Position numbers and translations under genes: made by a program. The notes beneath the pieces are model-generated. The model saw only the letters and a program-made list of their open reading frames with translations. It was not told where the DNA came from and ran no database searches. DNA of 64,000 nt from Deltaproteobacteria bacterium (GTDB lineage Bacteria; Myxococcota_A; UBA796; CAJQPC01), in NCBI GenBank assembly GCA_016717595.1, contig JADKFE010000009.1:1-64000 (forward strand). The letters run 5' to 3'. Of this stretch, positions 1-8,328 are shown piece by piece. The first letter of the stretch is position 1; every line of letters starts with the position of its first letter.

Positions 1-2114
1 GGCGCCGGCGTCCCAGATGAGAGCGTGGGGCCGTCGGAGCCGACCGAAGCGCCCAGCGGGGCACGAGGCGCTCGCTCAGCTCCGCTTTGTTGCGCTGCAC
101 AAGATCGTTGAGGAAGAACAGATACTCGGCGTGGGTGACCGGGCGATCTTTGATCACGAAGGCGTCGAGCCAGAGGCGCTGGCGGCCCAAGGTGTTGGGG
201 GCGTCGGGATCGCCGCCGATCCAGCACCAGCCCGCGGGCACCAGACGTTCACCGCCGCGCACTTGACCCGCCCGCGGCAGACACAGCACCGGGCCGGGGC
301 GCTCGCGCCGGGGGGCGCGCCGTCCCACCGCTCACCGCGCTGAATCACGAACGGCACCCGCAGAGGGTCACAGCCGGGGGCCTTCACCACGGCGAGGTAG
401 CTCCCGATCGGCAGGCGATGGCCCTGAATCGGGCCCCGCTGGGGCTCTCCGTGAGGCGTCGGGCACAGGCGCCGGGCCTGGAGCTTGGCGACGAAGAGCT
501 GAACCTCGGCCTCTGGGGGCTCGGTGAGCAGCGTCAGCTCTCCGACGGCGGCGAGGAACTCGCGGTGGCGGCCGTCGTCGTGCTCGGCCAGAGACGCCAT
601 GTGCTCTTTTGCCGCGCGGGCGTCGCCGCGGGCCTCGGCGTCCTCGACACGACGGCGGTGGAGATCGGCCAGAAACGCCCGCGCCTCGCTGAGCCCCGGC
701 GCGTGCATCAGCGCCGCCCGCGCGCGGCCCACCACCTCACGAAACAGCTCCTCGGCCTCAGCCTCACGGGCCTCCGCCTCGTCTTCAGAGGACCACGCGT
801 CCTCCTTGACGAATAGCGGATCCGTAGGGCGCAACGAGCGCATCGCCGCCCGGGCGCGCTGCTGGGCCTGGAGGGCCTGTTGGCGGGATCGGGCGAGGTT
901 GAGCGTCATGCTCTGGGCCTCCTCCAGAAGCTCCCGCGCGCGGGCGCGACCTCTGGCGCCCTCTAGCCAGTCCGTGAGCGCCGCCGCCAGGGCCGCGCCG
1001 TCGGCGTATCGGGCCTCGGGCTCGTGGCGCATCGCCCGCTCCCAGATCAGCCGCAGCTCCTCTGGCGCCACGGGGCTCGGCGGGGCGATCGGCACCCCAG
1101 CGCGCACGGCGTCCAGCACCTCTCGGGTGGTGCCGACAAAGGGGGTGCGGCCATACAGCGCGGCGTAGAGCGTCGCCCCCAGGGCCCAGACGTCGGTGCG
1201 CGGGCCGTGTTGATGCACATCTCCCCTCGCCTGCTCCGGCGCCATATACACCGGGGTTCCGGCGATGGCCCCCATCACCGTGCGGGCGCTGGACGGGACG
1301 TCAAGATCATGTGGAGCGGCCGATCTGCGCCCGTCGAGGCCGACCTCACCCGCCGGCTCACGCAGGGCCCGGGCGAGGCCCCAGTCGATGACGTAGACCT
1401 GCCCATACGCGCCGACCATGACGTTGTCGGGCTTTAGATCGCGGTGAATCACCCCTTGGCTGTGGGCGAAGCCGACGGCCTCACACACCGCACGAACGAC
1501 CTCACCACACGTCGTAGGCTCACCCCGCCGTGCTCCTCGGGGAGCGGACCCTCGGGGCGGTCGGTGTGAAAACGACGCAGCAAGGCCGCGAAGCTCTCCC
1601 CCTTCACCTCAGCCATGGAGATCGCCCAGCCCTCCTCGTTGGGCAGGCGGCTCAGCTCATAGACCGGCACGATGCCGGGGTGTTGAAGCTGGGCGATGAT
1701 CTGCGCCTCTCTCAAAAAACGGGTGATCATCCCGGCGTTCTGGCGCTGATCGGGCCGGAGCACCTTCATCGCGATGATCCGGCCCAACGAACGATCGAGC
1801 ACCCGCCGGACCTCCCCGGCGCCGCCTCGACCCAGCACGCCGAGCGGCAGGTGACGGGCCTCCGGCGAGCGCGGCGCGAGGGCGGCGAGCTGGTCTTGAG
1901 GGCTCGTGAGGGCGGCCCGGGCGGGATCCGGCGCGGGCAACGCCGCGAGATCCATCAGGGCGGTGCCGTCGTGTGACTCCCCGGGCTCGGCCGTCGCGGC
2001 CATGAGCCCGCCCAAGCGGTCATCGTTGTCCCGGGTCTCAGCCACGTCTGCGAGCATAGCTGATGGTGCCCCCAGCGGCCCAAGTGGCGAGAAGATCGGG
2101 GGGCTTTGGGACAT
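1..2114 (-). CDS. Ser/Thr protein kinase with C-terminal FGE-sulfatase-like domain (partial, two frameshifts)
   Basis: Reading leftwards from ATG 2114, the protein has a kinase glycine loop (LGRGGAGEV), the VAIK-type lysine in IIAMKVLRP, the alpha-C glutamate in FLREAQ, HRDLKPDN, DWGLAR in place of DFG, and an APE-type MAPEQARGD. A helical linker and a beta-rich segment follow, then a formylglycine-generating-enzyme-like start (PAGWCWIGGDPDAP, DAFVIKDRPVTHAEY) that runs off the window. The frame breaks near 1488-1490, where one base appears missing just before VCEAVGFAHS, and again at the G6 run 311-316, where a seventh G restores the frame. Kinase plus FGE fusions are common in Myxococcota. 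The partner and substrate are unknown. The two indels look like assembly error, though a decayed gene is possible. Confidence 0.8.
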
Positions 2115-2191
2115 CGCTCGGCCTGCGACCCGCCCGTCCTCATGCTAAGGTGGGTGGAATCGCCCAACGCCGCTCGCCTGTGGAGAACCTG

Positions 2192-3676
2192 ATGCGCGTC
2201 ATGGTCACCTACCCGCCCCTCAAAGGGAAGGGCAGCCCAATGTTGACCCAAAATCGCCAGTTTCAGTGGTTCCACGAGCCATCGTACCTGTACCCCTGCG
2301 TGCCAGCCTCGGCGGCGACGCTGCTGCAGTCCTTGGGCCACGAGGTCCTGTGGAACGACTGCATCGCCGAACAAAAGGACATGAGCCAGTTTCTGCGGCT
2401 CCTGCGCGACTTTAAGCCTGAGCTCGTCGCCATGGAGACGAAGTCCCCGGTGGTTCGCCAGCACTGGGCGCTCACGGAGATGATCAAGGCCGAGGTGCCC
2501 GGCGTGAAGGTCGTGCTCTTCGGCGATCACATCTCGGGCAACCCCACCGAGACGATGGAGAAGAGCCAGGTCGATTACTGCATCACCGGCGGCGACTACG
2601 ACTTCTCTCTGGAGAGCCTCGTCAACCACATCACCCGCGGCGACGCGCTGGACGGCGGCTTCTACTACCGCAACAGCGACGGCACCCACGGCACCACGGG
2701 CCCCTACAAGGGCACCCGCTCTCTGGAAGAGCTGCCGTACATGGACCGCCACCTCACCAACGCCCACCTCTACTTCGAGAAGTGGAAGAAGCGCCTGCCG
2801 TTTCTGTGGACGATGGCCGGCCGCGACTGCCCCTACGGCAAGTGTACGTTCTGCTCGTGGACCGTCACTTACCCCCGGTTCAACACCGTGAGCCCTGAGC
2901 ATCTCTGCAACGAGATGGACATGCTCATCAGCAAACACGGCGCCCGGGAGATCTTCGACGACACCGGCGCCTTGCCCGGCGGAAACTGGCTCAACCGCCT
3001 GTGCACCGAGATGATCGACCGCAAGATCAACGAGAAGGTCATCTTCGACTGCAACTTCCGGTTTGACTACTTCACCGAGAAGAACGTGCAGCTCATGAAG
3101 AAGGCCGGCTTCCGCAAGCTCATCTTGGGCATCGAGTCGGCCTCCGAGCGCACCATCGACATCCTCGACAAAGACCTCACCCGCGAGGTCATCATCGAGG
3201 GCTGCCGCATGGCCTCCGCCGCCGGGCTCCAGCCCCACCTCACGATGATGGTCGGCTACCCCTGGGAGACGAAGGAGGACGCCTACGAGACGCTGAAGCT
3301 CGCGCGTTACCTCATGCACAACGGCCTCGCCCACCACCTCCAGGCCACGGTCGTGATGCCTTACCCCGGCACGCCGCTCTTCCGTTTGTGCCAAGAGAAC
3401 GGCTGGATTCGTTTCGATGAGACCGAGTACGAGCGCTACGACATGACCGAGCCGGTGTGTGTGCTCACCGACATGAACCAGGAGGAGGTCGTGCAGATGG
3501 CGGGGCAGTTCTACAAGCTCTACCTGCACCCCAAGTTTCTGGCGCACCAGCTCCAGCACCTCAACTCGCTTGAAGATCTCGACTACATGACCCGCGGCGC
3601 CAAGGCCATTTGGGGCCACATCAAAGATTTCGCCAAGATCCGCACCTGGGATGGGGTGCCCGCCCAGGCAAAGTGA
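2192..3676 (+). CDS. B12-binding-domain radical SAM protein
   Basis: The 494-aa protein has an N-terminal cobalamin-binding-type Rossmann region (about residues 1-140, starting MRVMVTYPPLKGKG, then SLGHEVLWND) and a radical SAM core. The cluster motif is C213-P-Y-G-K-C218-T-F-C221, so CX4CX2C rather than CX3CX2C. Core features include DDTGALPGGNW and LILGIESASERTIDILDK, which resemble the BchE/hopanoid-type B12 radical SAM group. The start at 2192 has GGAG upstream, and the longer in-frame extension to 2063 overlaps the divergent kinase gene. Substrate is unknown. B12 radical SAM enzymes often methylate unactivated carbons or rearrange rings. It lies 35 kb from the radical SAM cluster, so a link is not evident. 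Confidence 0.85.
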   Translation: MRVMVTYPPLKGKGSPMLTQNRQFQWFHEPSYLYPCVPASAATLLQSLGHEVLWNDCIAEQKDMSQFLRLLRDFKPELVAMETKSPVVRQHWALTEMIKAEVPGVKVVLFGDHISGNPTETMEKSQVDYCITGGDYDFSLESLVNHITRGDALDGGFYYRNSDGTHGTTGPYKGTRSLEELPYMDRHLTNAHLYFEKWKKRLPFLWTMAGRDCPYGKCTFCSWTVTYPRFNTVSPEHLCNEMDMLISKHGAREIFDDTGALPGGNWLNRLCTEMIDRKINEKVIFDCNFRFDYFTEKNVQLMKKAGFRKLILGIESASERTIDILDKDLTREVIIEGCRMASAAGLQPHLTMMVGYPWETKEDAYETLKLARYLMHNGLAHHLQATVVMPYPGTPLFRLCQENGWIRFDETEYERYDMTEPVCVLTDMNQEEVVQMAGQFYKLYLHPKFLAHQLQHLNSLEDLDYMTRGAKAIWGHIKDFAKIRTWDGVPAQAK

Positions 3677-3700
3677 GGCCGCTTGAGGTAAAACCGAACG

Positions 3701-4780
3701 ATGCCAAGCAACCATCGTGTCGGGATCCTCACCGGCGGCGGCGACGCCCCGGGCCTCAACGCCGTCATCCGCGCCTTCGTCAAGCGCGCCGTCGGCCAGC
3801 TCCGCTGGTCGGTGGTCGGGATTGAGGACTCGCTCAACGGCCTCTTGTCCAGCCCCTATCGGGTGAGCGAGCTGACCCCGCAGTCGTGTACGGGCCTGCT
3901 CAACCGGGGCGGCACGGTGCTCGGCACCACCAACCGGGGCGATCCTTTCTCTTATGGCAGCGCCAAAGAGAACATCTCCGGGCGCCTCGTCTCGGCGATG
4001 CAGGATCTCGACCTAGAGGGCCTCGTCATCATCGGCGGCGACGGCAGCCAGCGCATCGCCCACCGCCTGATGGCCGAGCACGGCGTGAAGGTCGTCGGGG
4101 TGCCCAAGACCATCGACAACGACCTCTCGGCGACGGACATGACCTTCGGGTTTGAGTCCGCCGTGTCTGTGGCCACCGACGCCTTGGACCGCCTGCACAC
4201 CACCGCCGAGAGCCACGACCGGGTGATGATCTTGGAGGTCATGGGCCGCGACGCCGGGCACATCGCCTTACACGCCGGGCTCGCCGGGGGCGCGGACTGC
4301 ATCATCCTCCCCGAGATCCCCTACGACATCCAGCGCATCGTCCGCAAGATCGACAAACGCCGCGCCGTGGGCCGCCTGTTCACGCTGATCGTCGTCGCCG
4401 AGGGCGCGCGCTGCGCGGAGGCCACCGCGGGAGAGGGCCTTCACGGCGAGGCCCACAGCCGCATCCACACCGGCGGGCCTGCGCTGCAGCTCGCCCACCA
4501 GATCGTCGCCCGCCGAGAGGTCGACGTTCGGGTGACCGTGCTCGGCCACCTCCAGCGCGGGGGCTCCCCCGTCGCCGCCGACCGCATCCTCGCCACCCGC
4601 TTCGGCGTCGCGGCGGTGGATCTCATCGAGGCCGGGCGCTGGGGCGAGATCACCGTGCTGCGCAACAACGCGGTGATCGGCGTGCCCATCGCCGAGGCCA
4701 TCTCGGTCTACCGCCAGGTCGATCTCAAGGGTGAGCTTGTGAAGGTGGCCCGGGCGGTGGGCGTGGAGCTAGGCGGCTAA
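3701..4780 (+). CDS. pfkA: 6-phosphofructokinase (PfkA family, group III-like)
   Basis: The 359-aa protein carries family motifs throughout: an N-terminal GILTGGGDAPGLNAVIR, a phosphate-donor site IIGGDGSQR, the catalytic PKTIDND, MGRDAGHIAL and LGHLQRGGSP. It phosphorylates fructose 6-phosphate in glycolysis. The donor-selecting positions are Gly115 (as in ATP enzymes; PPi enzymes have Asp) and Lys136 (as in PPi enzymes; classic ATP enzymes have Gly). That combination is known from actinobacterial-type enzymes, some of which use ATP, so donor use cannot be settled from sequence. The gene lies 24 nt after the B12 radical SAM gene and ends convergently with the FMN reductase gene. Confidence 0.92.
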   Translation: MPSNHRVGILTGGGDAPGLNAVIRAFVKRAVGQLRWSVVGIEDSLNGLLSSPYRVSELTPQSCTGLLNRGGTVLGTTNRGDPFSYGSAKENISGRLVSAMQDLDLEGLVIIGGDGSQRIAHRLMAEHGVKVVGVPKTIDNDLSATDMTFGFESAVSVATDALDRLHTTAESHDRVMILEVMGRDAGHIALHAGLAGGADCIILPEIPYDIQRIVRKIDKRRAVGRLFTLIVVAEGARCAEATAGEGLHGEAHSRIHTGGPALQLAHQIVARREVDVRVTVLGHLQRGGSPVAADRILATRFGVAAVDLIEAGRWGEITVLRNNAVIGVPIAEAISVYRQVDLKGELVKVARAVGVELGG

Positions 4781-4781
4781 G

Positions 4782-4802
4782 AGCCCCTCAGGCCGAGGGG
4801 TT
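4782..4802. terminator. Hairpin between convergent pfkA and FMN reductase genes
   Basis: CCCCTC at 4784-4789 pairs with GAGGGG at 4795-4800 around an AGGCC loop, and weaker flanking pairs extend the stem to eight. It sits just after the pfkA stop and overlaps the stop of the opposing gene. It could end transcription from both sides. There is no clear T tract, so the call is tentative. Confidence 0.35.
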
Positions 4803-5327
4803 CGCCAGCAGGCGGCCGTAGCGCACGAGCTCTTGGCCGAGCACAGCGAGCTCTTTGGTGAGCTCGGCGTCGAACTCGCCGCTGGCGGCGCGCTCGCTGG
4901 CCCGGGGGATCGAGACCTGGGCGGGCAGCACCCACGCGTTCATCCAGCGCACGACGTGGCGCAGGTGGTTCAGCGTGTTCATCGCCCCGGCGTCACCCTT
5001 CGCCGTGGCGACCACGGCGACGAGCTTGTTGCGCAGGGCGTCCTCCTCCAGCAGATCCAGGGCGTTCTTGAGCACGCCGGAGAAGGCGCCGTGGTACTCG
5101 GGGCTGCCGATGAGGATGGCGTTGGCCGAGGCGACCTCAGCGCGGAAGGTGGTGACGGCCTCGCCGTAATCCCCCCGCCGACCATCACAGAACGGCAAGG
5201 TGGAGAGCGCCTGGGAGGGCCAGCGCACTTCAGCGCCCGCGGCCTGGGCGGCCTCAAGGGCGGTGTTCATCGCGAGGCGGGTGCTGGAGGGCTCACGAAC
5301 GGAGCCACACAAGGCGAGCACGATCAT
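4788..5327 (-). CDS. NADPH-dependent FMN reductase family protein
   Basis: The 179-aa flavodoxin-fold protein opens with the phosphate-binding loop ALCGSVREPSSTR, which binds FMN. GSPEYHGAFSGVLKNALD is the signature of the FMN_red family (ArsH, ChrR and azoreductase-like enzymes). Such enzymes reduce FMN, quinones or metals with NAD(P)H in the cytoplasm. Length matches the family. It is a single gene between the convergent pfkA and a YycJ-like hydrolase gene read in the same direction. The exact substrate is not predictable. Confidence 0.85.
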   Translation of the reverse strand: MIVLALCGSVREPSSTRLAMNTALEAAQAAGAEVRWPSQALSTLPFCDGRRGDYGEAVTTFRAEVASANAILIGSPEYHGAFSGVLKNALDLLEEDALRNKLVAVVATAKGDAGAMNTLNHLRHVVRWMNAWVLPAQVSIPRASERAASGEFDAELTKELAVLGQELVRYGRLLANPSA

Positions 5328-5365
5328 CGGTCACACTCCGAGGAGAGGGAGCGCGTCTATAACCC

Positions 5366-6199
5366 TCACCACGCGGCGGTGCGCAGACGCAGGGGCTCCG
5401 TGACCTGATCCTGATGCGCGACAGCCACGGCGATATGCTCGGCGCCTTGGGCCAGGAGCGTGCGCCGCGCCTCGGAGAGCGCCAGCGCCGGGGAGTTGTT
5501 CTTCTCGCTGAGGTGCGCGAGCACGACGTGTCGGAGGCGCTCGGAGGTGACCTTGCTCAGGAGCTCACCGGCCTGCTGGTTCGAGAGGTGGCCGTGGTTG
5601 GAGCGGATGCGCTGCTTGAGGGACCAAGGGTAGTTGGGGTTGTTCAAGAGCGTGTCGACGTCGTGGTTGAACTCCAGCACCAGGGCGTCCAGCGCCTGGA
5701 GTTTGCCCTCGACCAAGGCCGTGGAGCGGCCCAAGTCGGTGGCCACGGCCACGGCCACGTCGCCGATGGCCAGACGGAAGGCCACGGGATCGTTCACGTC
5801 ATGGGGGATCGAGAACGGATCGACCTCGACGTGGCGCAGGCGGAAGGGCTTGCCCGCCTCAAACACCTCGACGGCCTCGGGCAGACAGGCGTCCGGGCAG
5901 CCCTCCAGCGTGCCTTCAGTCATGTAGAACGGCACATATTTGCCGTTTGCGCGCTGGCGGAGGCGCTCACACAAGACCTTGGCGGCGCCGACGTGGTCGG
6001 TGTGCTCATGGGTGATGAGCACGGCGTCGATGGGCGCGGCGGAGAGCCCGGCGTCGTCCAGGCGCTTCATGATGAGCTTCGTGGAGAGCCCACAGTCGAT
6101 CAAGACCCCGACGCTGCCGTCGCCGATGTAGGTGCAGTTGCCGCCTGAGCCAGAGGCCAAGACCGCTACGGTCACGTCACGATCGAAGAGGGTCGTCAT
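5366..6199 (-). CDS. MBL-fold metallo-hydrolase, YycJ/WalJ-like
   Basis: The 277-aa protein starts near VAVLASGSGGNCTYIG, as YycJ/WalJ proteins do, and holds the metallo-beta-lactamase motif THEHTDHVGA. Later metal or structural motifs are SIPHDVNDPVAFR, DLGR, LEFNHD and LSNQQAGELL. YycJ-type enzymes are predicted nucleases linked to DNA repair and cell-wall control. A GTG at 6202 directly precedes the ATG at 6199; GGAG is better spaced for the ATG. A long gap with a palindrome separates it from the next gene upstream. Confidence 0.85.
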   Translation of the reverse strand: MTTLFDRDVTVAVLASGSGGNCTYIGDGSVGVLIDCGLSTKLIMKRLDDAGLSAAPIDAVLITHEHTDHVGAAKVLCERLRQRANGKYVPFYMTEGTLEGCPDACLPEAVEVFEAGKPFRLRHVEVDPFSIPHDVNDPVAFRLAIGDVAVAVATDLGRSTALVEGKLQALDALVLEFNHDVDTLLNNPNYPWSLKQRIRSNHGHLSNQQAGELLSKVTSERLRHVVLAHLSEKNNSPALALSEARRTLLAQGAEHIAVAVAHQDQVTEPLRLRTAAW

Positions 6200-6334
6200 C
6201 ACAAGCTCCGATTGGGCGGGTGATGTGGGCTCACCTCGCCCCCCGAGAGTAACCGTGGGCCCAACGGGGGCTGTTGCTTGGGCCTGTCCGCCCTGCCCAA
6301 GAATGGCCTCGTAGACCCCGCTGAGGGCACACGG

Positions 6335-6360
6335 CCAGAAATTGACCGGTCATTTTCTGG
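6335..6360. promoter_or_regulatory. 26-bp near-perfect palindrome (operator or terminator candidate)
   Basis: CCAGAAATTGACC at 6335-6347 is followed directly by GGTCATTTTCTGG, its reverse complement with one mismatch. The centre is TGACCGGTCA. It lies 35 nt downstream of the SH3-protein stop and about 135 nt upstream of the YycJ-like start, both on the minus strand. It could be an operator for a dimeric regulator or a terminator hairpin. Confidence 0.45.
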
Positions 6361-6394
6361 TGTGAGCCGGCGCGGGCAGCGGCGATCGAGGCGG

Positions 6395-6730
6395 TCACTC
6401 GCTCGGAGGCGGGGTGATCGGCGAGGTGAGCTCAAGGCCGGGGGGAAGCTCAAGACCGGGCGGGAGCTCCAGCGCCGGAGGCGTCTCGACGACGGGCTCT
6501 TTGTCGGTGAGCGCCGTCGCGGGCACCCAGCCGAAGTCGATGCCTTTACGCACCCGCACCTGCGCGCCGTCGCGCAGCACGACCTCGACCTTGTCGTTCA
6601 CCTCAAGGCTACGCACCGGGGCGTTGGGGGTGACCGTCTCGGGCCAACGCACCAGCTCCGTGGCGTTCACGACCCAGGCGTCTTCAGCGAAGGCGAGGTT
6701 GATGAAGGTCAAGAAGAGCAGCGCGAGCAT
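6395..6730 (-). CDS. Small secreted SH3-like domain protein
   Basis: The 111-aa protein starts at ATG 6730 with GGAGG nine bases upstream. It begins with a signal peptide (MLALLFLTFINLAFA, likely cut before EDAWV). A bacterial SH3-like domain follows, with the pattern LNVRSxP/VNDKVEVV degenerated to APVRSLEVNDKVEVVLRDG and GWVPATAL. The C-terminus is a Pro/Glu/Leu-rich tail with two PPGLEL repeats. Such domains bind peptidoglycan or proline-rich peptides in the periplasm. It is divergent from the Mla operon, with an 84-nt shared upstream region. Confidence 0.7.
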   Translation of the reverse strand: MLALLFLTFINLAFAEDAWVVNATELVRWPETVTPNAPVRSLEVNDKVEVVLRDGAQVRVRKGIDFGWVPATALTDKEPVVETPPALELPPGLELPPGLELTSPITPPPSE

Positions 6731-6814
6731 CGGTTCGGCCTCCGAGGGTCGCCCAGGGTAACCCGCTGCGGGCGTGCGCGCCGCGCCGCTTGGGATCCGG
6801 GTTAGGCTCAACGG

Positions 6815-7561
6815 GTGGAGACCCTCGCCCAGCTCGGCCAGTTCGGGATGTTCACCCTCCGGGTGTGCTGGCGGCTCGTCGTGGGCCCGCACAACCTCGC
6901 CGACCTGTTCCGGTTTATCTGGACGATCGTGACCCGCTGCGTCGCGCCGGTCGTCGCGGTCATCTTCCCCTTCGGGATGGTCGTGGCGCTGCAGGGCCTC
7001 ACGATCTTCGCCCTGTTCGGCGCCGAGCGGCTTCTGGCCTCGTTGGTCTCGGTGACGGTCATCCGTGAGCTCTCCCCGGTGCTCAGCGCGGTGCTCGTCG
7101 CGGCCCAAGGCGGCTCGTCGGTCGCCGCGGAGCTCGGCGCGATGCGAATTAAGGAGGAGCTCGACGCCACGGAGGTGATGGGCGTAGACGGCCTCGCTTA
7201 CCACGTCGTGCCCCGGGCCTTGGCGATCGTCATCGCCTGCCCGCTGCTGCACCTCGTCGGCTGCGTGGCCGGGGTCGGCGGCGCGTTCTTCACCGCCGTG
7301 GTGCTCAAGGGCGAGCGCGCGGGCATCTTCTGGGCCGAGCTGTTCTTCTTGACCGAGTTCTCCGACATCTGGGGCGGCTTCCTCAAGGCCTTGGTGTTCG
7401 GCAGCATCATCGGCCTCGTGTCCTGTTACCTCGGCTACACGACGACCGGCGGCGCCGCTGGGGTGGGCCTCGCGGTGAACCGCACCGTGGTGTGGACCGT
7501 GACGATCTTCATCGTGACCAACTACTTCTTGACCTCGGCCTTGTTCGGGGGGCTCGGGTGA
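6815..7561 (+). CDS. MlaE-family ABC transporter permease (first of two)
   Basis: The 248-aa GTG-start membrane protein has the MlaE/YrbE signature VIRELSPVLSAVLVAAQGGSSVAAELGAMR-like block (about residues 85-115), followed by EELDATEVMGVDG and several hydrophobic helices. It forms the membrane channel of an Mla/MCE phospholipid transporter. It starts the operon and overlaps the next permease gene by four bases. Two different permeases with one ATPase suggest a heterodimer, as in actinobacterial YrbEA/YrbEB pairs, rather than the enterobacterial MlaE homodimer. Confidence 0.88.
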   Translation: METLAQLGQFGMFTLRVCWRLVVGPHNLADLFRFIWTIVTRCVAPVVAVIFPFGMVVALQGLTIFALFGAERLLASLVSVTVIRELSPVLSAVLVAAQGGSSVAAELGAMRIKEELDATEVMGVDGLAYHVVPRALAIVIACPLLHLVGCVAGVGGAFFTAVVLKGERAGIFWAELFFLTEFSDIWGGFLKALVFGSIIGLVSCYLGYTTTGGAAGVGLAVNRTVVWTVTIFIVTNYFLTSALFGGLG

Positions 7562-8295
7562 GCTGGCTCGGCTCCATCGGCCGCTTTGGCCTGTTCTGCC
7601 TCGCGTTCTTCAGGGCGTCCGCGGGCCGCGCGCCGCCCTTGGGACTCACCGTTGAGCAGGCCTACCGCGTCGGTGTGCAGTCGTTGCCGGTCTTGATGTT
7701 GATCTCCACCTTCATCGGCACAAACCTCTCGATCCAGGGCTACAACGCCTTCCAGCCCATCGGCGGCCAGGGCCTCGTGGGCATGTTTGTGGCCCTCGCC
7801 GGGGTGCGGGAGCTCGCGCCGATCATCTCCGCCTCGATCATCGCCGCGAAGGCCGGGACGGAGATGGCCTCGCAGATCGCCGTGATGCGTGTGCGCGACC
7901 AGATCGACGCCTTGGAGGTCATGGCGGTGAGCCCTCACTGGCTCCTGATCACGCCGCGGCTGTTGGGGATCGTCCTCGTGATGCCCGCCCTGACGATGTT
8001 GTCGACCTTCGTGATGGTCGCGGCCTCGTACGCCGCCGCGGTGTGGCAGCTCGACCTAAACGGCGCGACCTTCCTTGAGTTTCTTTTGCTGGCGTCCGCG
8101 CCGATGGATCTTTTGATCTCGATGGGCAAGGCGCTTTGTTTTGGGGCGCTGATCTGCATGATCTCCTGCTTCAACGGCTTCTTCAGCGAGGGCGGCGCAG
8201 AGGGCGTCGGCGCGGCCACCAACCGGGCCGTGGTGATGAGCGCCGTGTTGTGTGTCATCCTGAACTATTTCATCTCTGAGGCGGTCTACGGTTAG
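7558..8295 (+). CDS. MlaE-family ABC transporter permease (second of two)
   Basis: The 245-aa protein starts at GTG 7558, four bases inside the previous gene. It has the family block GVRELAPIISASIIAAKAG and RDQIDALEVMAVSP, with four to five transmembrane helices. It differs clearly from its neighbour, so this is an old duplication and not a recent copy. It should pair with the product of 6815-7561 beneath the MlaF-like ATPase (10865-11653). The C-terminus has the typical short helix ending ISEAVYG. Confidence 0.88.
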   Translation: MSWLGSIGRFGLFCLAFFRASAGRAPPLGLTVEQAYRVGVQSLPVLMLISTFIGTNLSIQGYNAFQPIGGQGLVGMFVALAGVRELAPIISASIIAAKAGTEMASQIAVMRVRDQIDALEVMAVSPHWLLITPRLLGIVLVMPALTMLSTFVMVAASYAAAVWQLDLNGATFLEFLLLASAPMDLLISMGKALCFGALICMISCFNGFFSEGGAEGVGAATNRAVVMSAVLCVILNYFISEAVYG

Positions 8296-8328
8296 TCTGT
8301 CGTCTGCCATGCTGAAGCGGGGAATCGA

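Noticed and set aside
2063..2191. N-terminal extension of the B12 radical SAM protein
   Set aside because: The extension is low-complexity, overlaps the divergent kinase start, and ATG 2192 has its own GGAG and the family N-terminus.
1955..3715. 586-codon minus-strand ORF opposite the B12 radical SAM gene
   Set aside because: Composition is a mirror of the real gene (Val/Leu/His/Arg-rich), with no motif.
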